The notes beneath the pieces were generated by a model, which saw nothing but the letters and a program-made list of their open reading frames with translations, was not told the origin of the DNA and did not search any database. 59,418 bases of DNA from an uncultured Lachnospiraceae bacterium. Its GTDB lineage: Bacteria > Bacillota > Clostridia > Lachnospirales > Lachnospiraceae. This document shows, piece after piece, positions 7,409 to 16,986 of the stretch; positions within the stretch are counted from its first letter, which is position 1, and each line of letters opens with the position of its first letter. The position numbers and the translations under genes were made by a program. Location of the stretch: contig CAJTVQ010000025.1 in the NCBI GenBank assembly GCA_910579935.1, positions 1 to 59,418 of the forward strand, read 5' to 3'.

Positions 7409-8167
7409 ATGATCCCTATTTTGCATACAGAAAAGCTGTGCAAGTCTTTTTCAAACGGCGCTGCACAGCAGCACGTTATCAAGAACCTTGATTTGGAGAT
7501 CATGGAGGGCGATTTTACTGTCATCATGGGCGCTTCGGGTTCGGGCAAGTCCACCCTGCTCTATGCTCTTTCGGGAATGGATAAGCCCACTTTGGGAAAG
7601 GTATTCTTTGGCGACACCGAGATTCAGGACTATTCGAACGATCAGCTTGCGGTGTTCCGGAGAAAAAACTGCGGATTCGTTTTTCAGAGCATCTATCTGC
7701 TTGAAAATCAGAGCGTCCTTGACAATGTGCTGACGGGCGCGTTTGCCGTGCAGAAAAACTCCCCCGAGCTTATCAAGAGGGTGAAGGAACTGCTCGCGAA
7801 AGTCGGTCTTGATGAGAAAATGCAGAAGAAATATCCAAACCAGCTTTCCGGCGGCGAGGCACAGCGTGTCGGAATCGTGCGCGCCGTGATAAACGAGCCG
7901 AAAATTCTTTTCGCGGACGAGCCTACCGGTTCGCTTAACTCTGCGTCGGGCAGGGATGTTCTTGACATCTTCACCGGGGTACACGAGAACGGTCAGAGCA
8001 TCGTTATGGTAACGCACGATATCAAGACCGCACTGCGTGGAACACGGGTCATCTATCTGCGTGACGGTAAAGTTGTCGGCGAACACAGAATGGCGAAATA
8101 CGGCGGGGATGACTTTAAAGAGCGCCGTGAAAAGCTGACGGCATTCCTTGATGAAATGGGGTGGTGA
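7409..8167 (+). CDS. ABC transporter ATP-binding protein (LolD/MacB/BceA family)
   Basis: 252 residues from ATG 7409, 8 bases after AAAGGAAG. Walker A GASGSGKST (41-49), Q-loop FVFQSIYLL (90-98), signature LSGGEAQRVGIVRA (146-159), Walker B ILFADEPTGSLNS (166-178) and H in MVTHDI. The FADEPTGSL form is characteristic of the LolCDE/MacB/BceAB class. It powers the FtsX-type permease encoded 3 bases downstream, a mechanotransmission-type transporter used for antimicrobial peptide detoxification or envelope signalling. Substrate unknown. Confidence 0.93.
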   Translation: MIPILHTEKLCKSFSNGAAQQHVIKNLDLEIMEGDFTVIMGASGSGKSTLLYALSGMDKPTLGKVFFGDTEIQDYSNDQLAVFRRKNCGFVFQSIYLLENQSVLDNVLTGAFAVQKNSPELIKRVKELLAKVGLDEKMQKKYPNQLSGGEAQRVGIVRAVINEPKILFADEPTGSLNSASGRDVLDIFTGVHENGQSIVMVTHDIKTALRGTRVIYLRDGKVVGEHRMAKYGGDDFKERREKLTAFLDEMGW

Positions 8168-8170
8168 CTT

Positions 8171-10672
8171 ATGAGGATATTCAGATTATCATTATTCAAT
8201 TTGAAGAGAAACAAGCGTGAGGCGGCTGCAATTGTCTTTCTCACCTTTGTTGCAGCATTTCTCATGGCGACCTTTGCTGTCAGCATTACACAGATCAGCA
8301 GCGCATTTGACCGCTGCTTTGAGGAAACAGGCTCTGTTGATTTTATATTGTTATTCGAGGACGACAAATACCGCGATATCTATCGTGATATTCTGGAAGA
8401 GGAATACAATGTGACCGATGTCCGGGAAAGCAGCGTACTTTTCGGCATTGGTGCATCAGCAAAAACAAAGAAGGGTGAAAGTATCGCCTACAACATGATT
8501 TTTGTGGACGAAAGTACAGAGAGGAAGATAGAGAATTTTAAGAAACTGAATGCCCTCCCCGATGATGAGATTGAAAAACTGTCCCACCCTGTATGGCTGC
8601 CCCAGTATTTTGAGATCACAGCCGGCTTTTCTCCGGGGGATACATTTACTTTTGTCTCCGGCGGCAGAGATTACCCTTTCACCATAGCCGGTTTTTTCAG
8701 CACGGGTTTATATAATTCCGACGGTATGTTAAAATGTATCATTTCAGATGATGATATGGTGCTGTTGTCCGCTGTCTATGAGAAATATCGCATGATAGCA
8801 TTTGACACAGAAAAGAAATTCTCTTATGAGGAATACTATGAAAAATGCTCCGCAAAGTCAAATGAGAATGTTTTAAGTGCAGTACTACCACTTGATAAAG
8901 ATCTGGAGAAATTGGCAGAAACCGGTTTTCTTGATATGTTTCTGTATATGAGCGTATTTCTTTCCATTGTCACCATGATATCCGCACTCTTCCTTATCCT
9001 TCACAAGATCTCAAAGGATATGGAGGAACAGATGGTGCAGATAGGAGTGCTGGAAGCATTGGGGTATACAAGCCGTGAGCTTTCTCTTTCCTACATCTGC
9101 GAATATATCCTTACAGGGGGCATTGGCGCGATCATCGGCGGCATAACAGCGGCAGCTTTTTCCCCGGTCATGGATACGCTCACAAGGGGGATGATGAACC
9201 GTGACGTGCATACAGATGTGGATATTCTCCGCACTCTTATCGTGGTAATATCGATAATAACGCTCGTCACTTTCTTTGCGCTGTCAAGAGCGGCAAGGGT
9301 GAAAAAACTCCCTCCCGTCGTGGCATTTCGCAAGGGCATAAAGACTCATCATTTCGGAAAAAATATACTTTCGCTTGAAAAAATGAAACGCAGCATAAAT
9401 CTCCGTCTTGCCTTCAAGGGCATATTTAACGATCTCCGCTCGAATATAGGTACGGGTATCTGTATGATCGCCGCAGGAGTTGCCGTAATGTTCAGTGTGT
9501 ATACCTTTGACTTTTTCAAGAGCGGCTATAATGGGCTTCTGGGAGTTATGGGAATGGAGATTCCCGACATAAGCATAATTATGATGAGCGGAGTGAATGG
9601 GGAAAAATTCTGCAATGAGATACGTAAGTTCCCGGAAGTGGAAAAGGTTCTTCTGACCAGCGCAATAGGAAATAATGTGGAAATAAAGGGCAGCAATCAG
9701 CGTGCGACTGCAATTTCCTACTCCGATTTTTCCTTCACAGATAATATCCACCCTAAAACGGGACGTTTCCCCGAATACGACAACGAGATCATGATCACCG
9801 CAAGGAGAGAGGAAACAGAAAATCGGCACATAGGCGACAGTATCATCATCAAGGGCGATGTTTGTGAAAAAAGCTATATCATAACAGGCATTGTTTCCGC
9901 CATGAACAACGGCGGCATAAGCGTCTACATGACCGAGGACGGTTACCGGCGCATTCGTCCGAACGACCGCCCGAACACAGTGGAGATAACTCTCAAAAAC
10001 GAGGAAAACCGCCCTGCCTTTATGGATAAGCTCACTGCTCTGTACGGTGCAAGTGCCAAGGACACGGCGTATGCACAGTCTGCACAGGGGAGTCTTGAGG
10101 AGCGTATCAGAGCGAAAGCGGACGAGAAAATGGCAGTGCTGATCTCTCAATACGGCGTTACCGATGTTGACTATGCCATCAGAATAGGCGATACCATCAT
10201 CAGCGGAAACAGCAGCCGTTTTGTGATAAAGGAGATATCCTCCATGAAGGATCTGACAAAATCCCAAATGGAATCCATAGCCGCGGTTACAAAGACATTC
10301 TCGTTCTGGGCTGTGATATTCATTGCCTTTGTAGTGGCGGTAATATTGGGCATCATAGCCGTATCTGCCGTAAAAAGACAGCGCAGGGAATTAGGTATCA
10401 TGAAAAGTATGGGCTATACGTCAAGGGATCTTATGATACAGCTTACCCTGCGTATTCTCCCTGTAACGATCATTTCCTCCTGCATCGCTGCGGTGTTGTC
10501 GGTATGGGTACAGCGTGCATTTTGGATGGCAGCGTTTGGCGTACAGATACCCGAAAGCCTGCCACTGATGATTGGTACGGCGGCATCGCTTGTGTTATTC
10601 TGCCTGATCGTCACCTACATCAGTGCAGGCAGTATCAGAAAAATATCCGTAACCGAACTTATGATGGAATGA
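8171..10672 (+). CDS. FtsX-like ABC permease (two FtsX domains)
   Basis: 833 residues. A membrane segment near 18-40 precedes an extracellular domain. Then come segments around 256-277, 307-335 and 352-372, a second anchor near 425-445, a second extracellular domain, and three C-terminal segments (about 708-730, 756-776, 790-815). EALGYTSREL and KSMGYTSRDL are equivalent coupling loops in the two FtsX halves, showing internal duplication. It starts 3 bases after the ATPase stop. It is the membrane partner of that ATPase and resembles clostridial FtsX permeases next to two-component systems. Confidence 0.9.
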   Translation: MRIFRLSLFNLKRNKREAAAIVFLTFVAAFLMATFAVSITQISSAFDRCFEETGSVDFILLFEDDKYRDIYRDILEEEYNVTDVRESSVLFGIGASAKTKKGESIAYNMIFVDESTERKIENFKKLNALPDDEIEKLSHPVWLPQYFEITAGFSPGDTFTFVSGGRDYPFTIAGFFSTGLYNSDGMLKCIISDDDMVLLSAVYEKYRMIAFDTEKKFSYEEYYEKCSAKSNENVLSAVLPLDKDLEKLAETGFLDMFLYMSVFLSIVTMISALFLILHKISKDMEEQMVQIGVLEALGYTSRELSLSYICEYILTGGIGAIIGGITAAAFSPVMDTLTRGMMNRDVHTDVDILRTLIVVISIITLVTFFALSRAARVKKLPPVVAFRKGIKTHHFGKNILSLEKMKRSINLRLAFKGIFNDLRSNIGTGICMIAAGVAVMFSVYTFDFFKSGYNGLLGVMGMEIPDISIIMMSGVNGEKFCNEIRKFPEVEKVLLTSAIGNNVEIKGSNQRATAISYSDFSFTDNIHPKTGRFPEYDNEIMITARREETENRHIGDSIIIKGDVCEKSYIITGIVSAMNNGGISVYMTEDGYRRIRPNDRPNTVEITLKNEENRPAFMDKLTALYGASAKDTAYAQSAQGSLEERIRAKADEKMAVLISQYGVTDVDYAIRIGDTIISGNSSRFVIKEISSMKDLTKSQMESIAAVTKTFSFWAVIFIAFVVAVILGIIAVSAVKRQRRELGIMKSMGYTSRDLMIQLTLRILPVTIISSCIAAVLSVWVQRAFWMAAFGVQIPESLPLMIGTAASLVLFCLIVTYISAGSIRKISVTELMME

Positions 10673-10687
10673 AAGTGGGGGTGAATC

Positions 10688-12685
10688 ATGATGAAGAAAA
10701 AGATTATTGCGGCAATATCTGCCTTGTGTATGGCAGGAACTGTATACGCATCTGTTGGAAATGCGGTGAATGCCGAATCTGTACAATCGGAACATACAGC
10801 CGAAACAACCGCTTCGCAGGATAGGATATATGGCATTGCGTCTGTAAGCAAAATGTATTCCACATTGGCGGTCATGCAGCTTGTCGACGAGGGAAAGGTC
10901 GAACTTGACGCCCCTGTCACAAAGTATCTCCCCGATTTCAAGATGAATGACGAGCGATACAAAGACATCACCGTGCGTATGCTTATGAATCACACATCAG
11001 GCATACCTATGGGGCTGAGTATAAACCATTATCTTTATGAAGATGTTGACAGTTTTACTCATGACAATGTTTTTGATGTAGTGTCAAGGCTGCGTCTTAG
11101 ATCTGCCCCCGGGGAATATGCCTGCTATAATAATATGGGATTTAGTCTTATGGAGCATATCGTAGAAAACGTCAGCGGTATGAGCTTTACGGATTATGTA
11201 AGAAATAACATAGCCTCAAAGATAGACGCAGACCATACGGGAACGGCTTGGAGCCTGTATTCGGGCGATTTGGGCGACACACAGGTTTCTCTCTATCGGG
11301 GTTCGCTGCCAATCAAATACCCCTATGCAATGGCGGCAGGTACGGGCGGCATCTATGCCACTGCTTCCGATGTGGCAAATTTCGGCAGTGCTTTCTTTAT
11401 GGGAAATGATGTTCTTCTTTCCGATGATGCCAAAACACAGATGTCCACCCGTTGGAACGATGACACAAGATACGAGAGCTACGGTCTGGGCTGGGACTTT
11501 GTGGAACAAGTCAAGTACGAAAAAGAAAACATTAAGGTCATGGGCAAGGGCGGAGATGTGCCTTATATGCACTCGTGCCTCATTGTCGCCCCCGACGAAC
11601 AGATTAGCACAGCGGTGCTGACTGCCGGAAATGACAGCAGCAGCCAATATGCAGGACTTATGGCGTCTGCTCTGATGGATGTGGTGCTTGAAGAACGAGG
11701 AAAGGCGGTAGGGGAGCTGACTCCTCCCGAGCCGAAGATAACAGACACCATACCCAATCATTATAAAAAATATGAGGGTTTATACTGCATCGGCGGATTA
11801 TACAGCGACGGAATATGCAGGATCACATTTGACAATACCGTTATGTACAAGGAGGACTTGGGCACTGACAAATCATCGCCCGAAAGATACAAATATAGCG
11901 AGGATGGAGGATTTGTCAAGGTAAATGACAGCGGCAAGATGACTTCGGACAGGGAGATCGTTTATTTTGAGGAAAAGGACGACGGAATATACATCCGAGC
12001 GGATAAGTTTACCGTATACCCGGGGCTTGGAAATATGTTAGAGAGTATGTACACAGGGGAAAAAATGGAAGAAAATCCCGTCTCTCCCAGTGTACAGCAA
12101 AGATGGGACGATCTTTCGCAGACAGTATTTGTCACATATAACGAAAAATGGACCTCCCAGCAATATGAAAGCCCGTTTAACCGAGTGGTGACAGATAAGG
12201 CATTTCCCGGCTATATTCTGTTAAAACTGGCAATAAACAGCACAGAGGTCACAAGAGCTGAAAAAATGACCAATGAAGATCATGCCTCTTTCTTTACTTC
12301 CATACCGAGCAACGCAAACAATAATTTGTTTGACATAGAGATTACCCGTCAAACCTATGCGGACGGAACATCGGCAGTCTCCTTTGATCTGAGCAATGGG
12401 GCACGCTGCCGCAGTGTGGATACCCTCCCTATGTTTACCGCTGATATCTCCGAAATTCCCCTTCACAGCAGTGAAGCCGTATGGTATCGTATCGGGGAAG
12501 ATATGAGCGGAAAGAGTATTGTTGTCGAACGTCCTGACAACTCTGCTGTATTCGTCTACAACAAGTTCCGTGAGCTGTTGTATAGCACCCACATCAAGGA
12601 TGCAATTAATACCATCGACCTTCCTCCGGACGGCTATATCGCTTTTGTAGGTGAAACTGGCGATAGTGTGAAAATATTTAAGTAA
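10688..12685 (+). CDS. Secreted serine hydrolase, beta-lactamase class C / PBP-like
   Basis: 665 residues with a signal peptide (about 1-29; MMKKKIIAAISALCMAG, cleavage after VNA). Catalytic motifs: S52-V-S-K55 (SxxK), Y147-N-N149 (YxN) and a K-G-G in GKGGDVP as third motif. About 320 further residues form C-terminal domains without recognised motifs. Only some 20 residues separate the signal peptide from SxxK, shorter than usual for AmpC-like folds, so the N-terminal strand may be reduced; I cannot tell whether this is family-typical. Two ATGs are possible (10688, 10691) after GTGGGGGTG. Co-expressed with the ABC pair, it may hydrolyse a peptide or beta-lactam-like compound outside the cell (inference). 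Confidence 0.85.
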   Translation: MMKKKIIAAISALCMAGTVYASVGNAVNAESVQSEHTAETTASQDRIYGIASVSKMYSTLAVMQLVDEGKVELDAPVTKYLPDFKMNDERYKDITVRMLMNHTSGIPMGLSINHYLYEDVDSFTHDNVFDVVSRLRLRSAPGEYACYNNMGFSLMEHIVENVSGMSFTDYVRNNIASKIDADHTGTAWSLYSGDLGDTQVSLYRGSLPIKYPYAMAAGTGGIYATASDVANFGSAFFMGNDVLLSDDAKTQMSTRWNDDTRYESYGLGWDFVEQVKYEKENIKVMGKGGDVPYMHSCLIVAPDEQISTAVLTAGNDSSSQYAGLMASALMDVVLEERGKAVGELTPPEPKITDTIPNHYKKYEGLYCIGGLYSDGICRITFDNTVMYKEDLGTDKSSPERYKYSEDGGFVKVNDSGKMTSDREIVYFEEKDDGIYIRADKFTVYPGLGNMLESMYTGEKMEENPVSPSVQQRWDDLSQTVFVTYNEKWTSQQYESPFNRVVTDKAFPGYILLKLAINSTEVTRAEKMTNEDHASFFTSIPSNANNNLFDIEITRQTYADGTSAVSFDLSNGARCRSVDTLPMFTADISEIPLHSSEAVWYRIGEDMSGKSIVVERPDNSAVFVYNKFRELLYSTHIKDAINTIDLPPDGYIAFVGETGDSVKIFK

Positions 12686-12772
12686 CAGTGTTTATTATAG
12701 CCTATTACCGACAGCAGGATCAGCACAAACGAAAGCATCTAATGTGTCCCTATGATTATAAAGCAGGAAAAA

Positions 12773-12830
12773 GGGGTTATGCCGCCGAGGGCGGCATAAC
12801 CCCATAAACGCCGACGGGCAAAGCCCGCCG
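12773..12830. terminator. Bidirectional terminator between convergent genes
   Basis: GGGGTTATGCCGCC (12773-12786) and GGCGGCATAACCCC (12790-12803) form a perfect 14-bp stem with a 3-base loop. A second GC-rich hairpin, CGACGGGC/GCCCGCCG with an AAA loop, follows within 20 bases, before TTTCTGTTGTTCTTTTC. It sits between the hydrolase gene (plus) and the BlaR1-like gene (minus). The rest of the 242-base gap holds nothing else that I recognise. Confidence 0.75.
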
Positions 12831-12927
12831 AGGTTTCTGTTGTTCTTTTCTTATGTTGGATACAGTTCTTACATTATTAAATAATATCTCTTATTTGTGG
12901 TTTTTATCTTTAGAACCACAGAGTAGC

Positions 12928-14466
12928 TCACATCATAATCTGCTCATAATCCCCACGGTATTTCATTGAAGCATTTGTAAAACTCACTATTATTCCAATC
13001 TGACACTGGACGATAATCATAAGCGATTCAGGAAAGGCACAAAGAATTAGCGCATCTTCTTTTGATACGGTAACCGGACTGCCTCCGTTTAAAATATCAG
13101 ATACCTGCATATCAGTGAAAGCTTCCTGTTGTGCAGCATCTCCCGCGCGCGGCATCTGCTCTGTGAGCAGACTGCTATCCTTAGCTTCATCTAAAGAAGC
13201 TATTCTCACTTCCACATTACTTACAGATATATACACATCCTTACTTTCATCTGTTGGATTCTGTATATTCACACCTATTTTAAACCATGCACCCTTTTCC
13301 ACATCCATTTTCACAGGCATTCCCGGTGTAATATAGGCGGGTTCGTCATAAGCATTTTCTTCCCTGACCTCTACCGGCAGCAATGTAATTTCCGTATCCC
13401 CAAGTCCTTCACCGGCATGAAATGTAAGCGTATTACCTTTGGGACTGATTTCCTCATCCGAATAGCAAAAGGGGACTGTACTTCCTGCAGGAATTGTAAT
13501 TCTTATCTGATACTCTTTTATGGGATCCGTCAAAAAACATACCGCCAATATTACTAATACTGCTGCTGTTGCTATAATAATCCATAATGCCGGTTTTTTA
13601 TAATTCAATACCGATTTCACTCTTTCCTTTACTCCCACTTCCCCAAAAGCCAGCGGACACACCATGATCCGACTCTTCTGTCCTGCACAGGATAACAATA
13701 CTTTAGAATACTCTTTTTTCTCATGGAGTGTCATATCTTTGGCTACTTTTTCATCACATGCCAGTTCAATGTCCTTGCAAAGCAGGGAATATGCCATCCA
13801 GCAAAGAGGATTAAACCAATAGATACACAATAATAAATAACCCAGCGCTTTCCACCAGTGGTCTTTTCTTTTAAGATGTGCAGATTCATGTGCAAGAATA
13901 TAGTCCATCTCTCTCTCACGCAGTGCAGAAGAAAGATAAACCCTTGGTCTGACAATCCCCAAAATAAACGGCAATTTTACGGCATCACAAATGTAAATAT
14001 TATCCCTGACACATAGCGCTTCTTTTACAAGTTTATGCAGTTTTACAGCGCTGCCCATTGCACAAATTATCAATAGAACCATACCACAGCCCCAGACAAG
14101 ACCGGCAGCATATGTAACTATCTGCAAAGGAGCCGCACTATCTGATTCGTTATATGCAAAGGTTTCTGTCAGTATTGGGTTTATCGTATTTTCTACAATC
14201 GTCAGACGACTGTCTATGGACGGTATATAATTTTGTACCTCCCCTTCCACAACTGTACTGGATTTTATAGGTTCTGTACTTGGCAATATACTGAACCGGC
14301 TTTCAATGGAAAACGGACAGACCAGCCTGATTGCTACTACTCCCCACAACAGACAATTCACCCATTTGGGAATTTTCCTAAATAGCAGCCTGATACATAA
14401 AACTGCCAGTATTAACCATCCGGCAGTAATACTCATATTTAATAATTTCAAGAAAATATCGCCCAT
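12928..14466 (-). CDS. BlaR1/MecR1-type M56 family membrane metalloprotease
   Basis: 512 residues. Membrane segments near 11-29, 35-53, 118-138, 207-229 and 293-313. Zinc motif H193-E-S-A-H197 with a third ligand in ELACDEK (about 235). After the last segment come about 190 residues that do not look like the penicillin-binding sensor domain of classical BlaR1: SxxK/KTG motifs are not visible there. It lies 5 bases after the BlaI-like gene. In such pairs the receptor detects a signal and its protease leads to cleavage of the repressor. The inducing ligand here is probably not a beta-lactam, given the missing sensor motifs (inference). Confidence 0.88.
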   Translation of the reverse strand: MGDIFLKLLNMSITAGWLILAVLCIRLLFRKIPKWVNCLLWGVVAIRLVCPFSIESRFSILPSTEPIKSSTVVEGEVQNYIPSIDSRLTIVENTINPILTETFAYNESDSAAPLQIVTYAAGLVWGCGMVLLIICAMGSAVKLHKLVKEALCVRDNIYICDAVKLPFILGIVRPRVYLSSALREREMDYILAHESAHLKRKDHWWKALGYLLLCIYWFNPLCWMAYSLLCKDIELACDEKVAKDMTLHEKKEYSKVLLSCAGQKSRIMVCPLAFGEVGVKERVKSVLNYKKPALWIIIATAAVLVILAVCFLTDPIKEYQIRITIPAGSTVPFCYSDEEISPKGNTLTFHAGEGLGDTEITLLPVEVREENAYDEPAYITPGMPVKMDVEKGAWFKIGVNIQNPTDESKDVYISVSNVEVRIASLDEAKDSSLLTEQMPRAGDAAQQEAFTDMQVSDILNGGSPVTVSKEDALILCAFPESLMIIVQCQIGIIVSFTNASMKYRGDYEQIMM

Positions 14467-14471
14467 TCCCT

Positions 14472-14831
14472 TTACTCCTCTGCCCTGTCAATCATCCTGC
14501 GGATTGCTTCCGCTTCATCCGCCGTAATCTTGGACCCCTGCATAAATGCCGCAATAAACGCCGGAAGCGAGCCGGCAAAGATATCTTCCACATATTGTCT
14601 GCTCTGCATGGAATAAAATTCATCTCTGGAAATCACAGCAGTTACCACTCCGTTTTCATTACGGAACAATCCCTTGTCTATTAATCTCCGCAATACATTA
14701 TGTGCCGTGGTTCTCTTCCAGTTAAATTCTACCGCTGTCATCTTTACCAGTTCAGACGAAGTAACCGGCTCATGCGCCCAAATCATATCTGCATATCGTG
14801 CCTCAATAACACCTAATTGTATTTCTGCCAT
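14472..14831 (-). CDS. BlaI/MecI/CopY family repressor
   Basis: 119 residues from ATG 14831, chosen because AAAGGAG lies 8 bases upstream; the next in-frame ATG upstream is only one base from it. An N-terminal winged helix (about 1-75) has SELVKMTAVEFNWKRTTAHNVLRRLIDKGL, split here as helix EFNWKRTTAHNVLRRL plus wing FRNENGVVTAVIS; the C-terminal part (80-119) would dimerise. It would repress its own operon through the nested dyad at 14851-14897. Some family members sense metals, but the partner protease makes the BlaRI mode likely. Confidence 0.9.
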   Translation of the reverse strand: MAEIQLGVIEARYADMIWAHEPVTSSELVKMTAVEFNWKRTTAHNVLRRLIDKGLFRNENGVVTAVISRDEFYSMQSRQYVEDIFAGSLPAFIAAFMQGSKITADEAEAIRRMIDRAEE

Positions 14832-14850
14832 ATATTTCATTCTCCTTTCA

Positions 14851-14906
14851 CAGACCACTCGCAGTAGTCTTTATTGCAGACTACACCAAATGGTCTGAAA
14901 AGTCAA
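14851..14906 (-). promoter_or_regulatory. Promoter with nested-dyad operator for blaI-blaR-like operon
   Basis: On the minus strand TTGACT (14901-14906) and TAGTCT (14878-14883) are separated by 17 bases. Two dyads share one centre: GTAGTC/GACTAC (14864-14869 and 14879-14884) and CAGACCA/TGGTCTG (14851-14857 and 14891-14897). The inner dyad covers the -10 box, as expected for a BlaI/MecI-type operator that blocks polymerase. Confidence 0.7.
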
Positions 14907-15112
14907 GATTAAACTCTCATACTTTAGAAAGCAAAAAAACAGGAAACCTTTCCATGATTTCCCGTTTTGCGTTTCCGCTGACGGAGGTGGTTATTCGGTT
15001 GTCATTACCCGGCATTAGTGCAGTCGGCTTTCCCTTTCTCCCAAGAGAAGCATTAAATAGTTTATGACTGCATAAAACGCATCGTTGCTTTTCCGGCGCC
15101 CTAACGCCGCTC

Positions 15113-16873
15113 CTAACGGAATATCTCCTTCTTTTCCACCTCTTCGATCTTTCCCTCCGACACCTTGTAAATCATGTCACAGTTCTCAATCGTATTCAGC
15201 CTGTGTGCAATGATGATCATCGTCTTCTTCCCATGGAAACTGTTGATCGCATCCATCAAAGCCATCTCCGTCTCATTATCCAATGCGGAAGTCGCCTCAT
15301 CAAATACCAGTATTTCCGGATTATGGTACAAAGCCCTCGCAATACCAATTCTCTGCCGCTGTCCTCCCGAAAGCCTTACACCCCGGTCGCCCACCTTCGT
15401 ATCCAGCCCTTCCGGAAGGGATTCCACAAATTCCTTTAACTGGGCCTCCTCCAGCGTCTCCCATATCCGCGCCTCGTCAATGTCCCCCACCGCTATGCCG
15501 AAACCGATATTTTCCCGTATGGACTCATCAATCAGATAAATACTTTGGGGAATATACCCTACCTGCGCCAGCCAGGAAGCATAACTTTCAAAAATATTCC
15601 TGCCGTCGCAGGTTATCCTTCCCTCCTGCACATGCAGCAGTCCCAAAATAATGTCCACCACCGTAGACTTTCCCGCTCCGGAAGTTCCCATGATTCCCAC
15701 CGATTTTCCATAAGGGATTACCATGTGTGCATGGTCGAAAATTTTCTTTTCCGAATTCGGGTATGCAAATGTAATATTCTCCAGTTCGATCTTCTCATGT
15801 ATCCCCATCTTTTTATGATAATCGCCGGTCTGAAGGTGCCTGTTCTCTTCCATACTCCTTTTATTGACACACATATTCTCATACACATAATCCAGACAGG
15901 GCTGATGGTATGCGATTTCCGCCAGATACGTGTTGATCCGGTTTAAGCAGGGCATCAGCCGAATAGCAGCCACCGCGTAAATGGAAAGCCCGTCGATCAG
16001 CGCATTCGTATCATTGCCGGAGGCAATGTAAACCATAATATATCCTACAAGACAGCTGATAAATACCGTTTCGATCAGATTCCTCGGAATGCAGTTCAGC
16101 ACCGCGTATCTTTGGGAAAGCGTTGCGCCGTATTTTCCCGAATTCTCATAATTATACGCAAAGAACTCCTCCCTGTGGAGCACCTTCACATCCTTGATGC
16201 CATAGATGGCCTGAATCCTCCATTTGGCGATCCGCGACTGTATTTCCTGATTCTTTCTTCCGAGTTTATTCAATCGCGGCTTCATTAACTTGTTGATCAG
16301 AAATGTCACCGTCCCGAATACACTCACCATTAACAGCGCCAGTTTCCAATCCGTCACCACCAGCACCGTTGACAGAAACAGGAACACCACCGCTTCCGAT
16401 GAAAACTGCAGAAGCACCAGCATCAACTGAAATAAGTTCGGTATGTCAGAATCCGTCATCCGAAATACCGTCGGAATATCCGCATCCAAATAGAACTCGT
16501 AGGGCCGGTTCAGAAATTCCCGCAGCACCTGGCTGATCATTTTATTTTTGTTTACCGTAATGAAACGGTTCTGCTCATAAGTCAGCCATACCGTATAAAG
16601 ATTCTTCAGTACATAAAGCACGATCAGCATTCCTAACAAAAACATGGTAAACGACTGCATGGTTTCCATATGCAGGATATCCATGACCTGTCCCACGATT
16701 TCATATTTCTGAAGGGAATCCTGATTCAAAATCACCACGATAACAGGCACCATTGCCGAAACCCCCAGAATTTCCACGATACCGCCGACAAAGATCATAA
16801 TCCCCAGCAAACCCAAATGCATTTTCTGTTTCCGGTTGAAAACAGCCATCAATTTTCCAAACATCCCATTCAT
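15113..16873 (-). CDS. ABC exporter, fused permease/ATPase (PglK-like)
   Basis: 586 residues. N-terminal membrane domain with about six segments (near 20-48, 74-96, 157-172, 178-195, 265-285 and 293-310). The ATPase half has Walker A GTSGAGKST (396-404), signature LSGGQRQRIGIARA (501-514), Walker B ILVFDEATSALD (521-532) and H-loop IIAHRL. The form AYPNSEKKIFD before Walker A and the overall length resemble PglK-type lipid-linked oligosaccharide flippases and polysaccharide exporters. No glycosyltransferase is adjacent, although glycan genes lie about 14 kb away. A start at 16864 is also possible. Confidence 0.85.
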   Translation of the reverse strand: MNGMFGKLMAVFNRKQKMHLGLLGIMIFVGGIVEILGVSAMVPVIVVILNQDSLQKYEIVGQVMDILHMETMQSFTMFLLGMLIVLYVLKNLYTVWLTYEQNRFITVNKNKMISQVLREFLNRPYEFYLDADIPTVFRMTDSDIPNLFQLMLVLLQFSSEAVVFLFLSTVLVVTDWKLALLMVSVFGTVTFLINKLMKPRLNKLGRKNQEIQSRIAKWRIQAIYGIKDVKVLHREEFFAYNYENSGKYGATLSQRYAVLNCIPRNLIETVFISCLVGYIMVYIASGNDTNALIDGLSIYAVAAIRLMPCLNRINTYLAEIAYHQPCLDYVYENMCVNKRSMEENRHLQTGDYHKKMGIHEKIELENITFAYPNSEKKIFDHAHMVIPYGKSVGIMGTSGAGKSTVVDIILGLLHVQEGRITCDGRNIFESYASWLAQVGYIPQSIYLIDESIRENIGFGIAVGDIDEARIWETLEEAQLKEFVESLPEGLDTKVGDRGVRLSGGQRQRIGIARALYHNPEILVFDEATSALDNETEMALMDAINSFHGKKTMIIIAHRLNTIENCDMIYKVSEGKIEEVEKKEIFR

Positions 16874-16986
16874 CCTCTGCCTTTAACATCTGCCCTTTGT
16901 TTACATAGCTACGATTATAACAAAATATAACCGCCATTTCAACAAACAATCCTTCCCACGGAAAGCAATTTTCGGTTTCTGCCATG

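Noticed and set aside
9284..10267. Long minus-strand frame of 327 residues inside the FtsX permease gene
   Set aside because: It is opposite a well-supported gene, has no ribosome site and an odd composition (many His, Cys).
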